This document shows positions 1 through 7,604 of a DNA stretch of 42,142 bases, one piece after another. Location of the stretch: the IMG/VR virus record IMGVR_UViG_3300025138_000091, positions 1-42,142 of that record; one strand, written 5' to 3'. Numbering within the stretch: the stretch's first letter is position 1; every line of letters begins with the position of its first letter. The stretch comes from a virus. A program made the position numbers and the translations under genes. The notes beneath the pieces are model-generated. The model did not search any database. It was given only the letters and a program-made list of their open reading frames with translations, and was not told the DNA's origin.

Positions 1-1
1 C

Positions 2-118
2 AAAATCAAATATCGTGGTAATCTAAAAGATTTAAAGGCAATGAAAGAAGATTTCAATGTACTTATCAATAAGTATGGTTTCGAAACAGTCAAGAAAATA
101 ATTAACTCAGTATCATAG
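2..118 (+). CDS. C-terminal end of an unidentified phage protein (5' truncated)
   Basis: An open frame enters from the left edge of the window and stops at TAG 116-118, giving the last 38 residues of a basic protein rich in Lys and Ile. The next gene begins 10 nt later behind an AGGA Shine-Dalgarno sequence, so both probably belong to the same structural operon. The fragment is too short to assign a family. Confidence 0.6.
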   Translation, partial: KIKYRGNLKDLKAMKEDFNVLINKYGFETVKKIINSVS

Positions 119-128
119 GAAGTAACTC

Positions 129-1739
129 ATGAATCTATTTCAAGAGGCAAAGACAATACTAGACAAGGATGGAAAAGTAAATCCTTTAGGTCCTTATGGT
201 AAGATGAAATTGACTGGTAGAGAAGTATCTACATATTTCAGAAGAAACAAAGTAAAACCAGGCGATATCAAGAAAGCAGTAGAAGTTGCACTTGATATGG
301 GTGGTGCTATGGATATCGCATCTAAAGAAATCAAGAAGTTCTTTGGTGATGCTATTCTCAAGGCAAAAGAAGTTCAGAACGCATTACGATATGCAAACGA
401 AGAAACATTCAGAGATGACCTTAACGACTTATCAGAAAAGTTTAAACCTTACAGTGACAAACAGTATCCTAGATGTGTAGACTTCTACATTCAATTCAGA
501 GGTGGTAAAGGAGACAGAATCACTTCAGAAGAGAATAAGAAAGACTTCATTAAAGCAACAGATATGATTGATGCATACTGTAAGAAAAACAAAATCAAAC
601 AAAAACCAGTTTACTCAACACCAATGGAAGGTTCGAGTGCATACAAAGTCGGTCTTATGATTGACAAATCTTACAGTAAAACAACCGATTATGATGATGG
701 TAAGGACTTACAACCTCTATATGTTGCATTAAGTAAACTAAAGACCGCAGAAGACCACGGTGGTGGTTGGGATAAACTTGCAGAAGAAACATTCAATTCA
801 CCAATTCAAGAAAACTATAGAAAACTCGCACAACATGGTATGGGTGCAGAGGGTAAGAAAGATATCAAAACTGGTACAGGTGTAGATTTCTATGAACCTA
901 AACAAGGTAATAAGAGACAAGGTAAAGTCACTAAGATGACTGCTACTGGTTACTCAGTTAAAGATGAGAAAGATGGTAAAACATATACATTTATGTACCA
1001 CGACAGAATGAAGGCAAAGAAACTTCTTCAGAAGAAAGATAAACTATCTAACATCATTAAGAAGAACACCATCCAGAAAGGTAAGTTCGCTGGGTACATG
1101 ACAGACGAAGTAGACTACAAAGAACACGAAGAGGCCAAAGGCATGGCTATCAAATCAGTAATGGACACATATAGAAATATGTGGGAAGAAGACTTAAAAG
1201 AAGACGATGATGGTTCAGAATGGAAAAAGAAATCTCAGAGTGACATGACTGATAGACAGAAAGATTTGTTGAAGAAAGAGAGAGAACACAATCTAAGAAA
1301 AATGAAACCAACAGATAAGTCTAAAGAATTCGCAAAGTCAGAAAGAGAAAAGAATCTTAAACGACTAGAAAAACAAAAAAAGACCCTTGCTCTAAGAAAA
1401 CATAAAGACGCTGAACATGGTAAAAAACACGATAGTTCATCAGATGCTTCAGAATCAAATCAATTTGACACATACAAACATCTAGTAGATGAGTGGACAA
1501 ACTCAATAGAAGAAGAGATGATTACTTACAGAGTTAAGAAGATGCAGAGACCTGAAGAACAAAAATTCAATCAGTCTGCTAAAATGATGGGTCTAAAGAT
1601 TACTATGAACAAAGGTAGAGATGATACAGTAATCGTTATGAGTGGAACTAAGAAGAAACTTAGAGACTTTGATGCAATTGCAAGAGGCAAATCATCATAT
1701 GGTGACCCTTCAACAATCAAACATTTTGACGAGAAATAA
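129..1739 (+). CDS. Large lysine-rich phage protein, probably virion-associated, function unknown
   Basis: This encodes 536 residues, very rich in Lys, Glu and Asp. The AGGA 8 nt upstream of ATG 129 supports the start. A globular first part (about 1-250) is followed by a short beta-type stretch near 255-300 of the form GKVTKMTATGYSVK, then a highly charged, probably coiled-coil region (about 370-430) with repeated K/E/R-R-E-xx-L segments. The C-terminus is compact and ends with a GTKKKLRDFDAIARGK motif. There are no membrane segments or enzymatic motifs that I recognise. Its place at the head of a run of head-type genes suggests a virion or head-assembly role; this is inference from position only. 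Confidence 0.7.
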   Translation: MNLFQEAKTILDKDGKVNPLGPYGKMKLTGREVSTYFRRNKVKPGDIKKAVEVALDMGGAMDIASKEIKKFFGDAILKAKEVQNALRYANEETFRDDLNDLSEKFKPYSDKQYPRCVDFYIQFRGGKGDRITSEENKKDFIKATDMIDAYCKKNKIKQKPVYSTPMEGSSAYKVGLMIDKSYSKTTDYDDGKDLQPLYVALSKLKTAEDHGGGWDKLAEETFNSPIQENYRKLAQHGMGAEGKKDIKTGTGVDFYEPKQGNKRQGKVTKMTATGYSVKDEKDGKTYTFMYHDRMKAKKLLQKKDKLSNIIKKNTIQKGKFAGYMTDEVDYKEHEEAKGMAIKSVMDTYRNMWEEDLKEDDDGSEWKKKSQSDMTDRQKDLLKKEREHNLRKMKPTDKSKEFAKSEREKNLKRLEKQKKTLALRKHKDAEHGKKHDSSSDASESNQFDTYKHLVDEWTNSIEEEMITYRVKKMQRPEEQKFNQSAKMMGLKITMNKGRDDTVIVMSGTKKKLRDFDAIARGKSSYGDPSTIKHFDEK

Positions 1740-1740
1740 C

Positions 1741-1995
1741 ATGAATTTAAAATCATTTGTCGAACTTACAGAAGAAAACACAAAGGTAGAGTTAGGAGAA
1801 GCATTTAGACCTAACCCCGAATTAAGAGATGTTAGGAAACTTGATAAAATGCTAGAGAGTGCATACAAAAGTATGAACAAATTACAAAATGGTAAATCCC
1901 TCTATCTCAGAAAATGCAATGATGGTATTGTAGACGCTAGAAGAGCTTTAGACGAATATGTTGATGCTATTGAGAGTGGAAAGGTCGCTGACTAA
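1741..1995 (+). CDS. Small protein with T4 capsid-targeting-like N-terminus; candidate internal head protein
   Basis: This encodes 84 residues. I chose ATG 1741, directly after the previous stop (1737-1739), over an in-frame start 99 nt earlier that would lie inside the upstream gene. The protein begins MNLKSFVELTEE. In T4, internal head proteins start with a short peptide of the pattern M-K-x-[FY]-x-E-[FYL]-[LI]-x-E that directs them into the prohead and is cut after (L/I)-x-E by protease gp21. LTE at residues 9-11 fits that cut. The rest is helical and charged. The stop overlaps the next start as TAATG. Confidence 0.7.
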   Translation: MNLKSFVELTEENTKVELGEAFRPNPELRDVRKLDKMLESAYKSMNKLQNGKSLYLRKCNDGIVDARRALDEYVDAIESGKVAD

Positions 1996-2567
1996 TGGAT
2001 GTTATCAAAGTATCAGACGGCAGAACTAAAATCTTTAAAGAGAAATTAAAGAAGTTGGGTTACGCCAAGAAACAAATTATGGATGCAGTAGAGGCGTCAA
2101 GAAATGTCAAACAAGTAATGGAAAAGATTGCTGACTTTGGTATGATGTCAGATGCAGGAAATAAGAAAATCGCTCGTGCTGTTGCACAATCAAAGAACGA
2201 GAAAGATTTGAAAGCCAAAATAGATAAGATATCTAATATGGCAAAGGGTAAGTATGCAGAGGCATCTGAAGATGAAGTCTTCAATCGTGCCTTAGATGCA
2301 ATGCAATCAAAGGCGACAGGAGTTCAAAACAGACCTGACGCTACAATGTTGATTCAACTTCGTAAATTCAAAGACGGAACCAAGGATGGTGAAGTCAGAA
2401 CAGATGATATGAAGAAGATTAAGATTAAGAATGCAGATGCAGTCAAAGTTCATGACACTTTAATGAAGGTTAGAGCGCCAATTCGAACTAAATACTTACA
2501 ACTATTACAGAAAGATACAAATACTTTTAGTAAAACATTCAATGCGATACTAAAAGTTGCTGGTTAA
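1995..2567 (+). CDS. Basic helical protein, function unknown (head-region operon)
   Basis: This encodes 190 residues, strongly basic and almost entirely helix-forming, with repeated A/K-rich segments in residues 20-100 and a single globular-looking C-terminal half. It begins within the stop codon of the upstream gene (TAATG), so translation is probably coupled. I recognise no catalytic motif. A basic, Ala/Lys-rich protein beside a candidate internal head protein could be DNA-associated in the capsid, but this is only a positional guess. Confidence 0.65.
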   Translation: MDVIKVSDGRTKIFKEKLKKLGYAKKQIMDAVEASRNVKQVMEKIADFGMMSDAGNKKIARAVAQSKNEKDLKAKIDKISNMAKGKYAEASEDEVFNRALDAMQSKATGVQNRPDATMLIQLRKFKDGTKDGEVRTDDMKKIKIKNADAVKVHDTLMKVRAPIRTKYLQLLQKDTNTFSKTFNAILKVAG

Positions 2568-2587
2568 AACACAAAGAGGAAATTAAA

Positions 2588-3154
2588 ATGGCATTATGGG
2601 GACACACATCAGGTTCTGAGTCAAAACCAAATTACTTGAGTACTGCTGAAAAAGACAAGTGCCAAGCCACAGCAGGTGGTTGGGAACTTTCTAAATCAGT
2701 TGGTTCAAGAACACTAACAGAACGACTAGTTGCAATGAGAAGTCTAACGACTAAACTTGGCGCTGCTGATATCACTAAACTTTCATGGGTAACTACTGCC
2801 GCTGATAAGTCTGCTGGGTTTACACTCTCAGTTAAGGCATTATTCAACGAGGCAGTTGATGTTACTGGAACACCTCAACTATCCGTTACTAACGGAAACC
2901 AAGGAACAGGTTCAGGTCGTGGCCCACATGCACTTTCATATGCATCAGGTTCAGGCACTAACGAATTAACATTCTCACTAGTTATTGGAGCTGCAAACGC
3001 CGCTACTAACGAAAACGATGTTCTTTCAGTTGGCACTAACCCAATGAGTTTAAATGGTGGTACTATTAAAGATAAAGGAACTTCTACAGTTTCAACAATC
3101 ACTAGTGTCGCAGGAATTGGTACTGCCGCTGGTACAGTAACAGTAGTTGCTTAA
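2588..3154 (+). CDS. Virion structural protein with beta-rich Ig-like domain
   Basis: This encodes 188 residues behind a clear GAGGAA Shine-Dalgarno. It starts MALWG, a start I know from small virion proteins of marine T4-like phages, followed by a short Gly/Ser-rich N-terminal arm (about 1-35). From about residue 60 it is dominated by Thr, Ser, Gly, Ala and Val, with the strand pattern of a bacterial Ig-like domain (FTLSVKALFNEAV followed by LTFSLVIGAAN). There are no Cys-based or catalytic motifs apart from one Cys near the N-terminus. It is likely displayed on the particle surface. The following gene is also Thr/Ser/Gly-rich. Confidence 0.7.
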   Translation: MALWGHTSGSESKPNYLSTAEKDKCQATAGGWELSKSVGSRTLTERLVAMRSLTTKLGAADITKLSWVTTAADKSAGFTLSVKALFNEAVDVTGTPQLSVTNGNQGTGSGRGPHALSYASGSGTNELTFSLVIGAANAATNENDVLSVGTNPMSLNGGTIKDKGTSTVSTITSVAGIGTAAGTVTVVA

Positions 3155-3169
3155 TTAAAGGAATAGATT

Positions 3170-3433
3170 ATGAAAATAAAAGTATTAGGAACTGAAGCAG
3201 CTTGTGGTACATCCACAAATAATGGTTCAAACTTCGGGTCTTCATCATGTGTAAGACTAGTGAATTCTGGAACGACTGATAGATTAATATCAGTCGAGAC
3301 CAGTGCAAATGTACTAATAGGTACATTTACTTTAAAGGCATCTGGTACTGAAGTAGTATATAAACTTGCATCAGATGAAATCTTTGCCGCTAGCGCCGAA
3401 ATATTGGGTGTTGGTGTTGCAACATCAAGTTAG
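3170..3433 (+). CDS. Small beta-rich virion/decoration-type protein
   Basis: This encodes 87 residues preceded by AAGGA. It is rich in Thr, Ser, Gly and Val with alternating hydrophobic residues, as expected of an all-beta domain. Two Cys residues (about 12 and 27) lie in the N-terminal part. It sits between a larger beta-rich structural protein and a protein with a capsid-targeting-like N-terminus, so a virion role such as decoration or fibre accessory is likely. No specific family is assigned. Confidence 0.6.
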   Translation: MKIKVLGTEAACGTSTNNGSNFGSSSCVRLVNSGTTDRLISVETSANVLIGTFTLKASGTEVVYKLASDEIFAASAEILGVGVATSS

Positions 3434-3441
3434 GAAAAAAT

Positions 3442-3861
3442 ATGAAAACATTTAACGAATATTTAACAGAAAATTTAGGTGGTGACTTTGGGTTAGACTC
3501 AACAGTACCTTATGACATAGACTCACAATCAGTTAAGAACAAACTTAACGCAGTGTTGGGTCATGTTGCAGTATCAGAGTTCATGAACCCTATGGCTGCT
3601 ATTCAACAGATGGAATCAAAACTATCTCAAATGGGTTTACATAAGAAAGTTCAAACAGAAGGACATGGCGTAGTACAAGACGAAGAGTTCTCTGGTTCAG
3701 GCGAATTAAACTTAGAGTTTACTCAGTTTGGTGGTGTATTTGGTAAGTCAGTTGACACACCTTTTGACGAAGTTGAGAAAGAAGAGAAGAATATCTCTCT
3801 CAAAGTTAAATATGAACAACTAGAAACTGGTTCGTTCAAAGTTTACGGTTCAATCGTTTAG
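3442..3861 (+). CDS. Head-packaged protein candidate with capsid-targeting N-terminus
   Basis: This encodes 139 residues, with AGGA just before the ATG. The N-terminus MKTFNEYLTEN closely matches the T4 capsid-targeting sequence of internal head proteins (MKTYQEFIAE type), including the gp21 cleavage pattern L-T-E at residues 8-10. The remaining roughly 125 residues have no recognised enzyme motif and end in a beta-rich segment (about 90-139). The likely role is a protein packaged in the prohead and trimmed by the prohead protease, perhaps injected with the DNA. The 64 nt after it contain an inverted repeat and a late-promoter-like box. Confidence 0.7.
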   Translation: MKTFNEYLTENLGGDFGLDSTVPYDIDSQSVKNKLNAVLGHVAVSEFMNPMAAIQQMESKLSQMGLHKKVQTEGHGVVQDEEFSGSGELNLEFTQFGGVFGKSVDTPFDEVEKEEKNISLKVKYEQLETGSFKVYGSIV

Positions 3862-3878
3862 ATTAACCTCTTAGTTAT

Positions 3879-3901
3879 GTCTACTAAATATACTAGTAGA
3901 C
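3879..3901 (+). promoter_or_regulatory. Perfect 8-bp inverted repeat enclosing a late-promoter-like box
   Basis: GTCTACTA (3879-3886) and TAGTAGAC (3894-3901) are perfect inverted repeats separated by 7 nt. The repeat contains ACTAAATA (3883-3890), which resembles the T4 late promoter box TATAAATA. The next gene begins 35 nt after the box. No T-run follows, so it does not look like an intrinsic terminator. A late promoter with a hairpin or operator overlay is the simplest reading. Confidence 0.4.
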
Positions 3902-3925
3902 AACAACTAAACAAAATATTATATT

Positions 3926-4297
3926 ATGAGTCTCTTTGACAAAATCACAGCCAAAAACTTTAACGCCTTTGCACAAAAGCATTATGATGACCCACAATGT
4001 CAAGACATTGAGGATTTCAATGAAGACTTACGCAGATTCAGATATCTAAAACGATTACTACATCGATACCACGAGAATGGTGAGATGAGAGAGAGATTGA
4101 TGTTGAATCATATTATATGTCTATTCAATGTATTTGGGTACGAGGCATGTATGAGAATGTTATCTTTTAAGATTAAAGATAATGACCATTGGGCATCTAT
4201 CAAGACCATGTTGTTGTATCTAGGACTCATAGAAGAGGGTTGGTTGATAGACCACCCTATAGATGATAAACTCGCAAACAGATTGAGAGAATTGTAG
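3926..4297 (+). CDS. Conserved marine T4-like phage protein, function unknown
   Basis: This encodes 123 residues, all-helical by appearance. It carries a central R-R-F-R-Y-L-K-R-L-L-xx-Y segment and a LMLNHIICLFNVFG hydrophobic helix (about 59-72). I recognise this composition from small proteins conserved in marine T4-like myophages, but no function is known to me. No Shine-Dalgarno precedes it; the start is preceded by an AT-rich stretch. It is separated from the next gene by a late-promoter-like box. Confidence 0.65.
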   Translation: MSLFDKITAKNFNAFAQKHYDDPQCQDIEDFNEDLRRFRYLKRLLHRYHENGEMRERLMLNHIICLFNVFGYEACMRMLSFKIKDNDHWASIKTMLLYLGLIEEGWLIDHPIDDKLANRLREL

Positions 4298-4309
4298 TCA
4301 TTCAGATTG

Positions 4310-4317
4310 CATAAATA
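4310..4317 (+). promoter_or_regulatory. Late-promoter-like box CATAAATA, 5 nt before a start codon
   Basis: CATAAATA matches the T4 late consensus TATAAATA in seven of eight positions. Exactly 5 nt separate it from ATG 4323, and that start has no Shine-Dalgarno. T4 late transcription starts a few nt after the box, so the mRNA would begin at or next to the start codon. Confidence 0.5.
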
Positions 4318-4322
4318 GATAT

Positions 4323-4940
4323 ATGGTCGGAAGAGTAATAGACAGTTTAATCGTATTCAGGATGCTCAAGATGTTGACAACACCTTTTGAGAAGACTCCT
4401 GCGTATAAGTTTGGGTTCATTGACCAGAATGGTGTTCGTGTTAAGTTTATAACAGACCCTAACAACCCCAATCAGAAACTACCAAACAACCCTAAGTCTA
4501 AAGAAGAGAAGAACGCCCTTACACCTTTACATAGACTCGTATTCAATCTAAAGAAACTAATTAGAAAACTACCAGGTGGTAAATCACAATTGGCATCATA
4601 TGCAGTCGCACTAGGTTTACTCAAAGAACATACTAACTTAGATGCAGAACAGGCAGACCAGTTGTATGAAGACTTCTATAGACTACTCAAAGACGAAGAT
4701 GTATTCTCACCAGAGATGATTGACGAGGCGCAACATGTCGGTAAAATCAAACTTCAAGACGAGTATTATCTAAGAACGCAAATCAAACAAAACTTTGATG
4801 AGAATGAAGAAATCAAAATCTATGCAGAAAAAACACAAGTCACCAATATAGAAGAACATAGTATTGGGTATGGTGTTCTAATATATGAGGGGTACATAGG
4901 AGAAGATAGAATCCTATTGACCGCAGAAGATGTATATTAG
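4323..4940 (+). CDS. Conserved marine myophage protein, function unknown
   Basis: This encodes 205 residues. It begins with a hydrophobic/basic N-terminal helix (VIDSLIVFRMLKMLTTPF), then a central segment with R-L-V-F-N-L-K-K-L-I-R-K-L-P-G-G (about 75-91), then an acidic C-terminal half. I recall comparable proteins near head and structural genes of marine T4-like phages, without known function. Its start lies 5 nt downstream of a late-promoter-like box. Its last 11 nt overlap the PAP2 gene, which suggests co-expression. Confidence 0.65.
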   Translation: MVGRVIDSLIVFRMLKMLTTPFEKTPAYKFGFIDQNGVRVKFITDPNNPNQKLPNNPKSKEEKNALTPLHRLVFNLKKLIRKLPGGKSQLASYAVALGLLKEHTNLDAEQADQLYEDFYRLLKDEDVFSPEMIDEAQHVGKIKLQDEYYLRTQIKQNFDENEEIKIYAEKTQVTNIEEHSIGYGVLIYEGYIGEDRILLTAEDVY

Positions 4941-5712
4941 AGAAGTATTAGAGTCTATAGACACTCTCGTATTCGATAAACCGAAGAAACTAAAACGAGT
5001 AAAGTACGAGAATATAGAGATATTCGAAGACGGTTGGAAAGATATAGAACTCACACCTCCACCAACAAATACATCTAAGATAGTCAAGTCAGAGATAGAA
5101 GAAGTCATCAAACAATCAGATGGTGCAAATGACGAGACTAAACAAAAATACATAAATTGTGCAGAAGACCCATGTTACTATATCAAAGAGTACATGGAAG
5201 AAGTCGACATAGAATTCGATGAGAATTATATGGATTACATTGTAGACCAATGTACACCAGTAATCAGACACTTTAAGAATCAATACAATAGACCTAGACC
5301 ATATCAAGTTGCAGAGAAACTAGGTATGAAAGTCAACAAATGGAAAACAGGTACGGCAAACTCACCGTCATATCCATCAGGTCATTCAATGCAACCATAT
5401 CTAGTTGCAAATTACTATGCTAAGAAACATCCAGAACATGAGGGTAATCTCAGAGACATGGCTGATATATGTGCATGGGGAAGAGTTCAGGCGGGATTGC
5501 ATTACCCAAGTGACTACAACGCAGGTATCAAACTTGCAGATGAAAGTGCAAAGTATCTTAAAGATGGATTATCAGAAGATGCACCAGTGAATGCTACAGG
5601 CAGTGCTGTGTCAACAGATACACCTTTAGTAAGAAGTAGAAACAAGTATCTAAAAAAGAACAAAGAAGACTCTAAGAAGATTTTTGGTCTTTTGAAAAGA
5701 TACTCTAAGTAA
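4930..5712 (+). CDS. PAP2-superfamily phosphatase
   Basis: This encodes 260 residues with all three signature motifs of the PAP2 (type 2 phosphatidic acid phosphatase / haloperoxidase) superfamily in order. These are K116-x6-R123-P124, P149-S-G-H152, and R185-x5-H191-x3-D195, so the catalytic His pair and Asp are intact. The family hydrolyses phosphomonoesters or lipid/diphosphate substrates. No obvious membrane segments are present, so it is probably a soluble, haloperoxidase-like member. An N-terminal extension of about 100 charged residues precedes the catalytic core. It lies in the late/structural cluster, so it may be carried in the virion or act late; the substrate is unknown. Confidence 0.8.
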   Translation: MYIREVLESIDTLVFDKPKKLKRVKYENIEIFEDGWKDIELTPPPTNTSKIVKSEIEEVIKQSDGANDETKQKYINCAEDPCYYIKEYMEEVDIEFDENYMDYIVDQCTPVIRHFKNQYNRPRPYQVAEKLGMKVNKWKTGTANSPSYPSGHSMQPYLVANYYAKKHPEHEGNLRDMADICAWGRVQAGLHYPSDYNAGIKLADESAKYLKDGLSEDAPVNATGSAVSTDTPLVRSRNKYLKKNKEDSKKIFGLLKRYSK

Positions 5713-5715
5713 ATT

Positions 5716-6534
5716 ATGGAAAAATTCTTAAACTATTTAGCCCTAGGTACCTCTCTTGTAATTGCAGGCATTGCCGCCTATTTCTCAGTCATTGGACTTG
5801 CAACAATATTCGCTGGTCAATGGTTATCAGTCGTAATCATGACTGGTGTATTAGAGTTTGGTAAAATAGTCACTGCCGCCTATCTACACCTATTTTGGGA
5901 TAGACTCAACTACATGAAGTATTATCTGACCCTATCAGTGTTTGTATTGATGTTAATTACATCATTGGGTATCTTTGGGTTCTTATCAAAGGCGAACATA
6001 GACCAGACACTTAAGGGTGATTCGTATTCACTTGAGATGTCAATCATAGAGAAGAGAATAGATGGTGAAGAGGGTAAACTAGAAAGACTAGAGACACGAC
6101 TAGAAGGGTTAGATTTAGTTATTAGTACTGCAAGACCTCAAGACAGAAACTACATTGACCGTAGACAAAAAGAAGAAAGGGACTTGATTGCAGAAGAAAT
6201 GGATGTTATAATAGACCAAGTGGTCGAATACAACGAACAATTAATGCCTCTCAAAAGAGAACAACTAATGCAAGAAGGTGAGATTGGTCCAATCAAGTAT
6301 GTTGCAGAAGTTATATATGGTCAAGAAGAGTCTGTCAAGTACCTTGACAACGCTGTCCGGTGGGTGATTTTTGCACTCATATTCGTTTTTGACCCCCTTG
6401 CGATATTACTATTGATAACATCAGCAAGTCTTATATCTCGTAAGATTGAGAAAGACAAACCTAAAGTTGTAGAAAATAGATATGTCATTCAAGTACCCAA
6501 AAAGAAAGTTCCTAAAATCATCAAAACCGACTAG
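5716..6534 (+). CDS. Inner-membrane protein with a long coiled coil
   Basis: This encodes 272 residues starting 3 nt after the PAP2 stop. Hydrophobic segments at about residues 8-30, 38-60, 70-92 and 213-240 predict four membrane spans. Between the third and fourth lies a charged, heptad-rich stretch (about 105-200) that should form a coiled coil. The C-terminal tail is basic. No enzymatic motif is visible. The pattern fits a membrane-anchored scaffold or a host-membrane modifier. It is the last gene before the replication/nucleotide block. Confidence 0.65.
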   Translation: MEKFLNYLALGTSLVIAGIAAYFSVIGLATIFAGQWLSVVIMTGVLEFGKIVTAAYLHLFWDRLNYMKYYLTLSVFVLMLITSLGIFGFLSKANIDQTLKGDSYSLEMSIIEKRIDGEEGKLERLETRLEGLDLVISTARPQDRNYIDRRQKEERDLIAEEMDVIIDQVVEYNEQLMPLKREQLMQEGEIGPIKYVAEVIYGQEESVKYLDNAVRWVIFALIFVFDPLAILLLITSASLISRKIEKDKPKVVENRYVIQVPKKKVPKIIKTD

Positions 6535-6554
6535 TAATTTGACCATAACTACTG

Positions 6555-6562
6555 TATAATAA
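6555..6562 (+). promoter_or_regulatory. TATAATAA box upstream of primase, no matching -35
   Basis: TATAATAA ends 7 nt before the primase start, which has no Shine-Dalgarno. A TTGACC at 6539-6544 is only 10 nt away, too close for a normal sigma70 promoter. The box may therefore be a late-like or middle promoter element. It is listed at low confidence because the match is to a short AT-rich motif. Confidence 0.3.
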
Positions 6563-6569
6563 GTAGTAT

Positions 6570-7604
6570 ATGTTATGGTTAGAGCGAAAATACTTGTCGA
6601 TGGTTATGGTCTATCTAGACCGTGCCAAGTGGACAAACGAGAACACGATGAATCACAGGTGCAATTACTGTGGTGATTCGCAGAAGAATGTATACAAAGC
6701 CAGAGCATTTCATTTTGTCAAAGACCAATCACTAATATTCAAATGTCACAATTGTGGTAAGTCAACATCTTCGATAAATTTCATCAAAGACCATTGGCCA
6801 TCAATTCATAAAGAATACATGAAAGAATGGTTGACTGAAAAAGGTCAAAAACCTAAAAGAAAAATGCTTTCAGCGAACGCTTTTAAGTTTACCCCACGAA
6901 CGGATTCTCTAAATAAGAGTGAAGATAAAAAAGAGAACAGTCTAAAGGCAATCGCCTTTCCTGTTTTAGAGAATACAGTCGCAAAGCAATATCTACTGAA
7001 TAGACAATTGCCAGAAACTGCCATGACAGACCTCTGGTTCGTACAATCGGCGCAGTCATTATCATTTTTATCTGATAAGTATAAGAATAGGGTGTTGGGT
7101 AAAGACCCTAGAATTGTGTTGCCATTCTATAACGAGAGTGGCGAATTGATTGGTGTATCAGGTCGTGCAATAAACGACTCGCCTTTGAGATACATGACCA
7201 TGAGATTCAGAGATGATGTGCCACTTATCTTTAACCTTAACAAAGTGGACAAGACTAAAACTATCTATGTCACTGAGGGACCAATAGATAGTCTATTCCT
7301 ACCGAATAGTATCGCAGTTGCAGGTAGTGATTTTAAGAAGATACAAGATGATATAAAAGACAATGCAATACTAATATATGATAACGAACCTAGAAACAAA
7401 GAAATAATCAAAAAGATTGATGAAGTAATCGACTTAGGTTATAAAGTTTGTATATGGAACGATAGAAGAATAGAGGGTTGCAAAGATATTAATGATATGG
7501 TAATGAGTGGTTTAAGTGAAAGTGAAATTGTTGAAATCATCAATCGTAATACTGTTTACGGTCTCTCAGCGAAATTACAATTGATGGAGTATAAGAAAAT
7601 ATGA
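6570..7604 (+). CDS. 61: DNA primase, T4 gp61 type
   Basis: This encodes 344 residues, the usual size for T4-type gp61. An N-terminal zinc ribbon has C31-x2-C34 and C59-x2-C62, as in bacteriophage primases that recognise template trinucleotides. A TOPRIM-like core follows: R-x-V-L-P-F-Y-N near 183-188, the conserved Glu in VTEGPID (E236), and a YDNE acidic motif near 270-273 for metal binding. It makes RNA primers for lagging-strand synthesis together with the gp41 helicase. ATG 6570 keeps the conserved ERKY-type N-terminus; an in-frame ATG at 6600 would remove it. The stop overlaps nrdA as ATGA. Confidence 0.85.
   Translation: MLWLERKYLSMVMVYLDRAKWTNENTMNHRCNYCGDSQKNVYKARAFHFVKDQSLIFKCHNCGKSTSSINFIKDHWPSIHKEYMKEWLTEKGQKPKRKMLSANAFKFTPRTDSLNKSEDKKENSLKAIAFPVLENTVAKQYLLNRQLPETAMTDLWFVQSAQSLSFLSDKYKNRVLGKDPRIVLPFYNESGELIGVSGRAINDSPLRYMTMRFRDDVPLIFNLNKVDKTKTIYVTEGPIDSLFLPNSIAVAGSDFKKIQDDIKDNAILIYDNEPRNKEIIKKIDEVIDLGYKVCIWNDRRIEGCKDINDMVMSGLSESEIVEIINRNTVYGLSAKLQLMEYKKI

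Noticed and set aside
6539-6560. TTGACC and TATAAT upstream of primase as a sigma70 promoter
   Set aside because: The spacing is only 10 nt. Only the TATAATAA box is kept, at low confidence.
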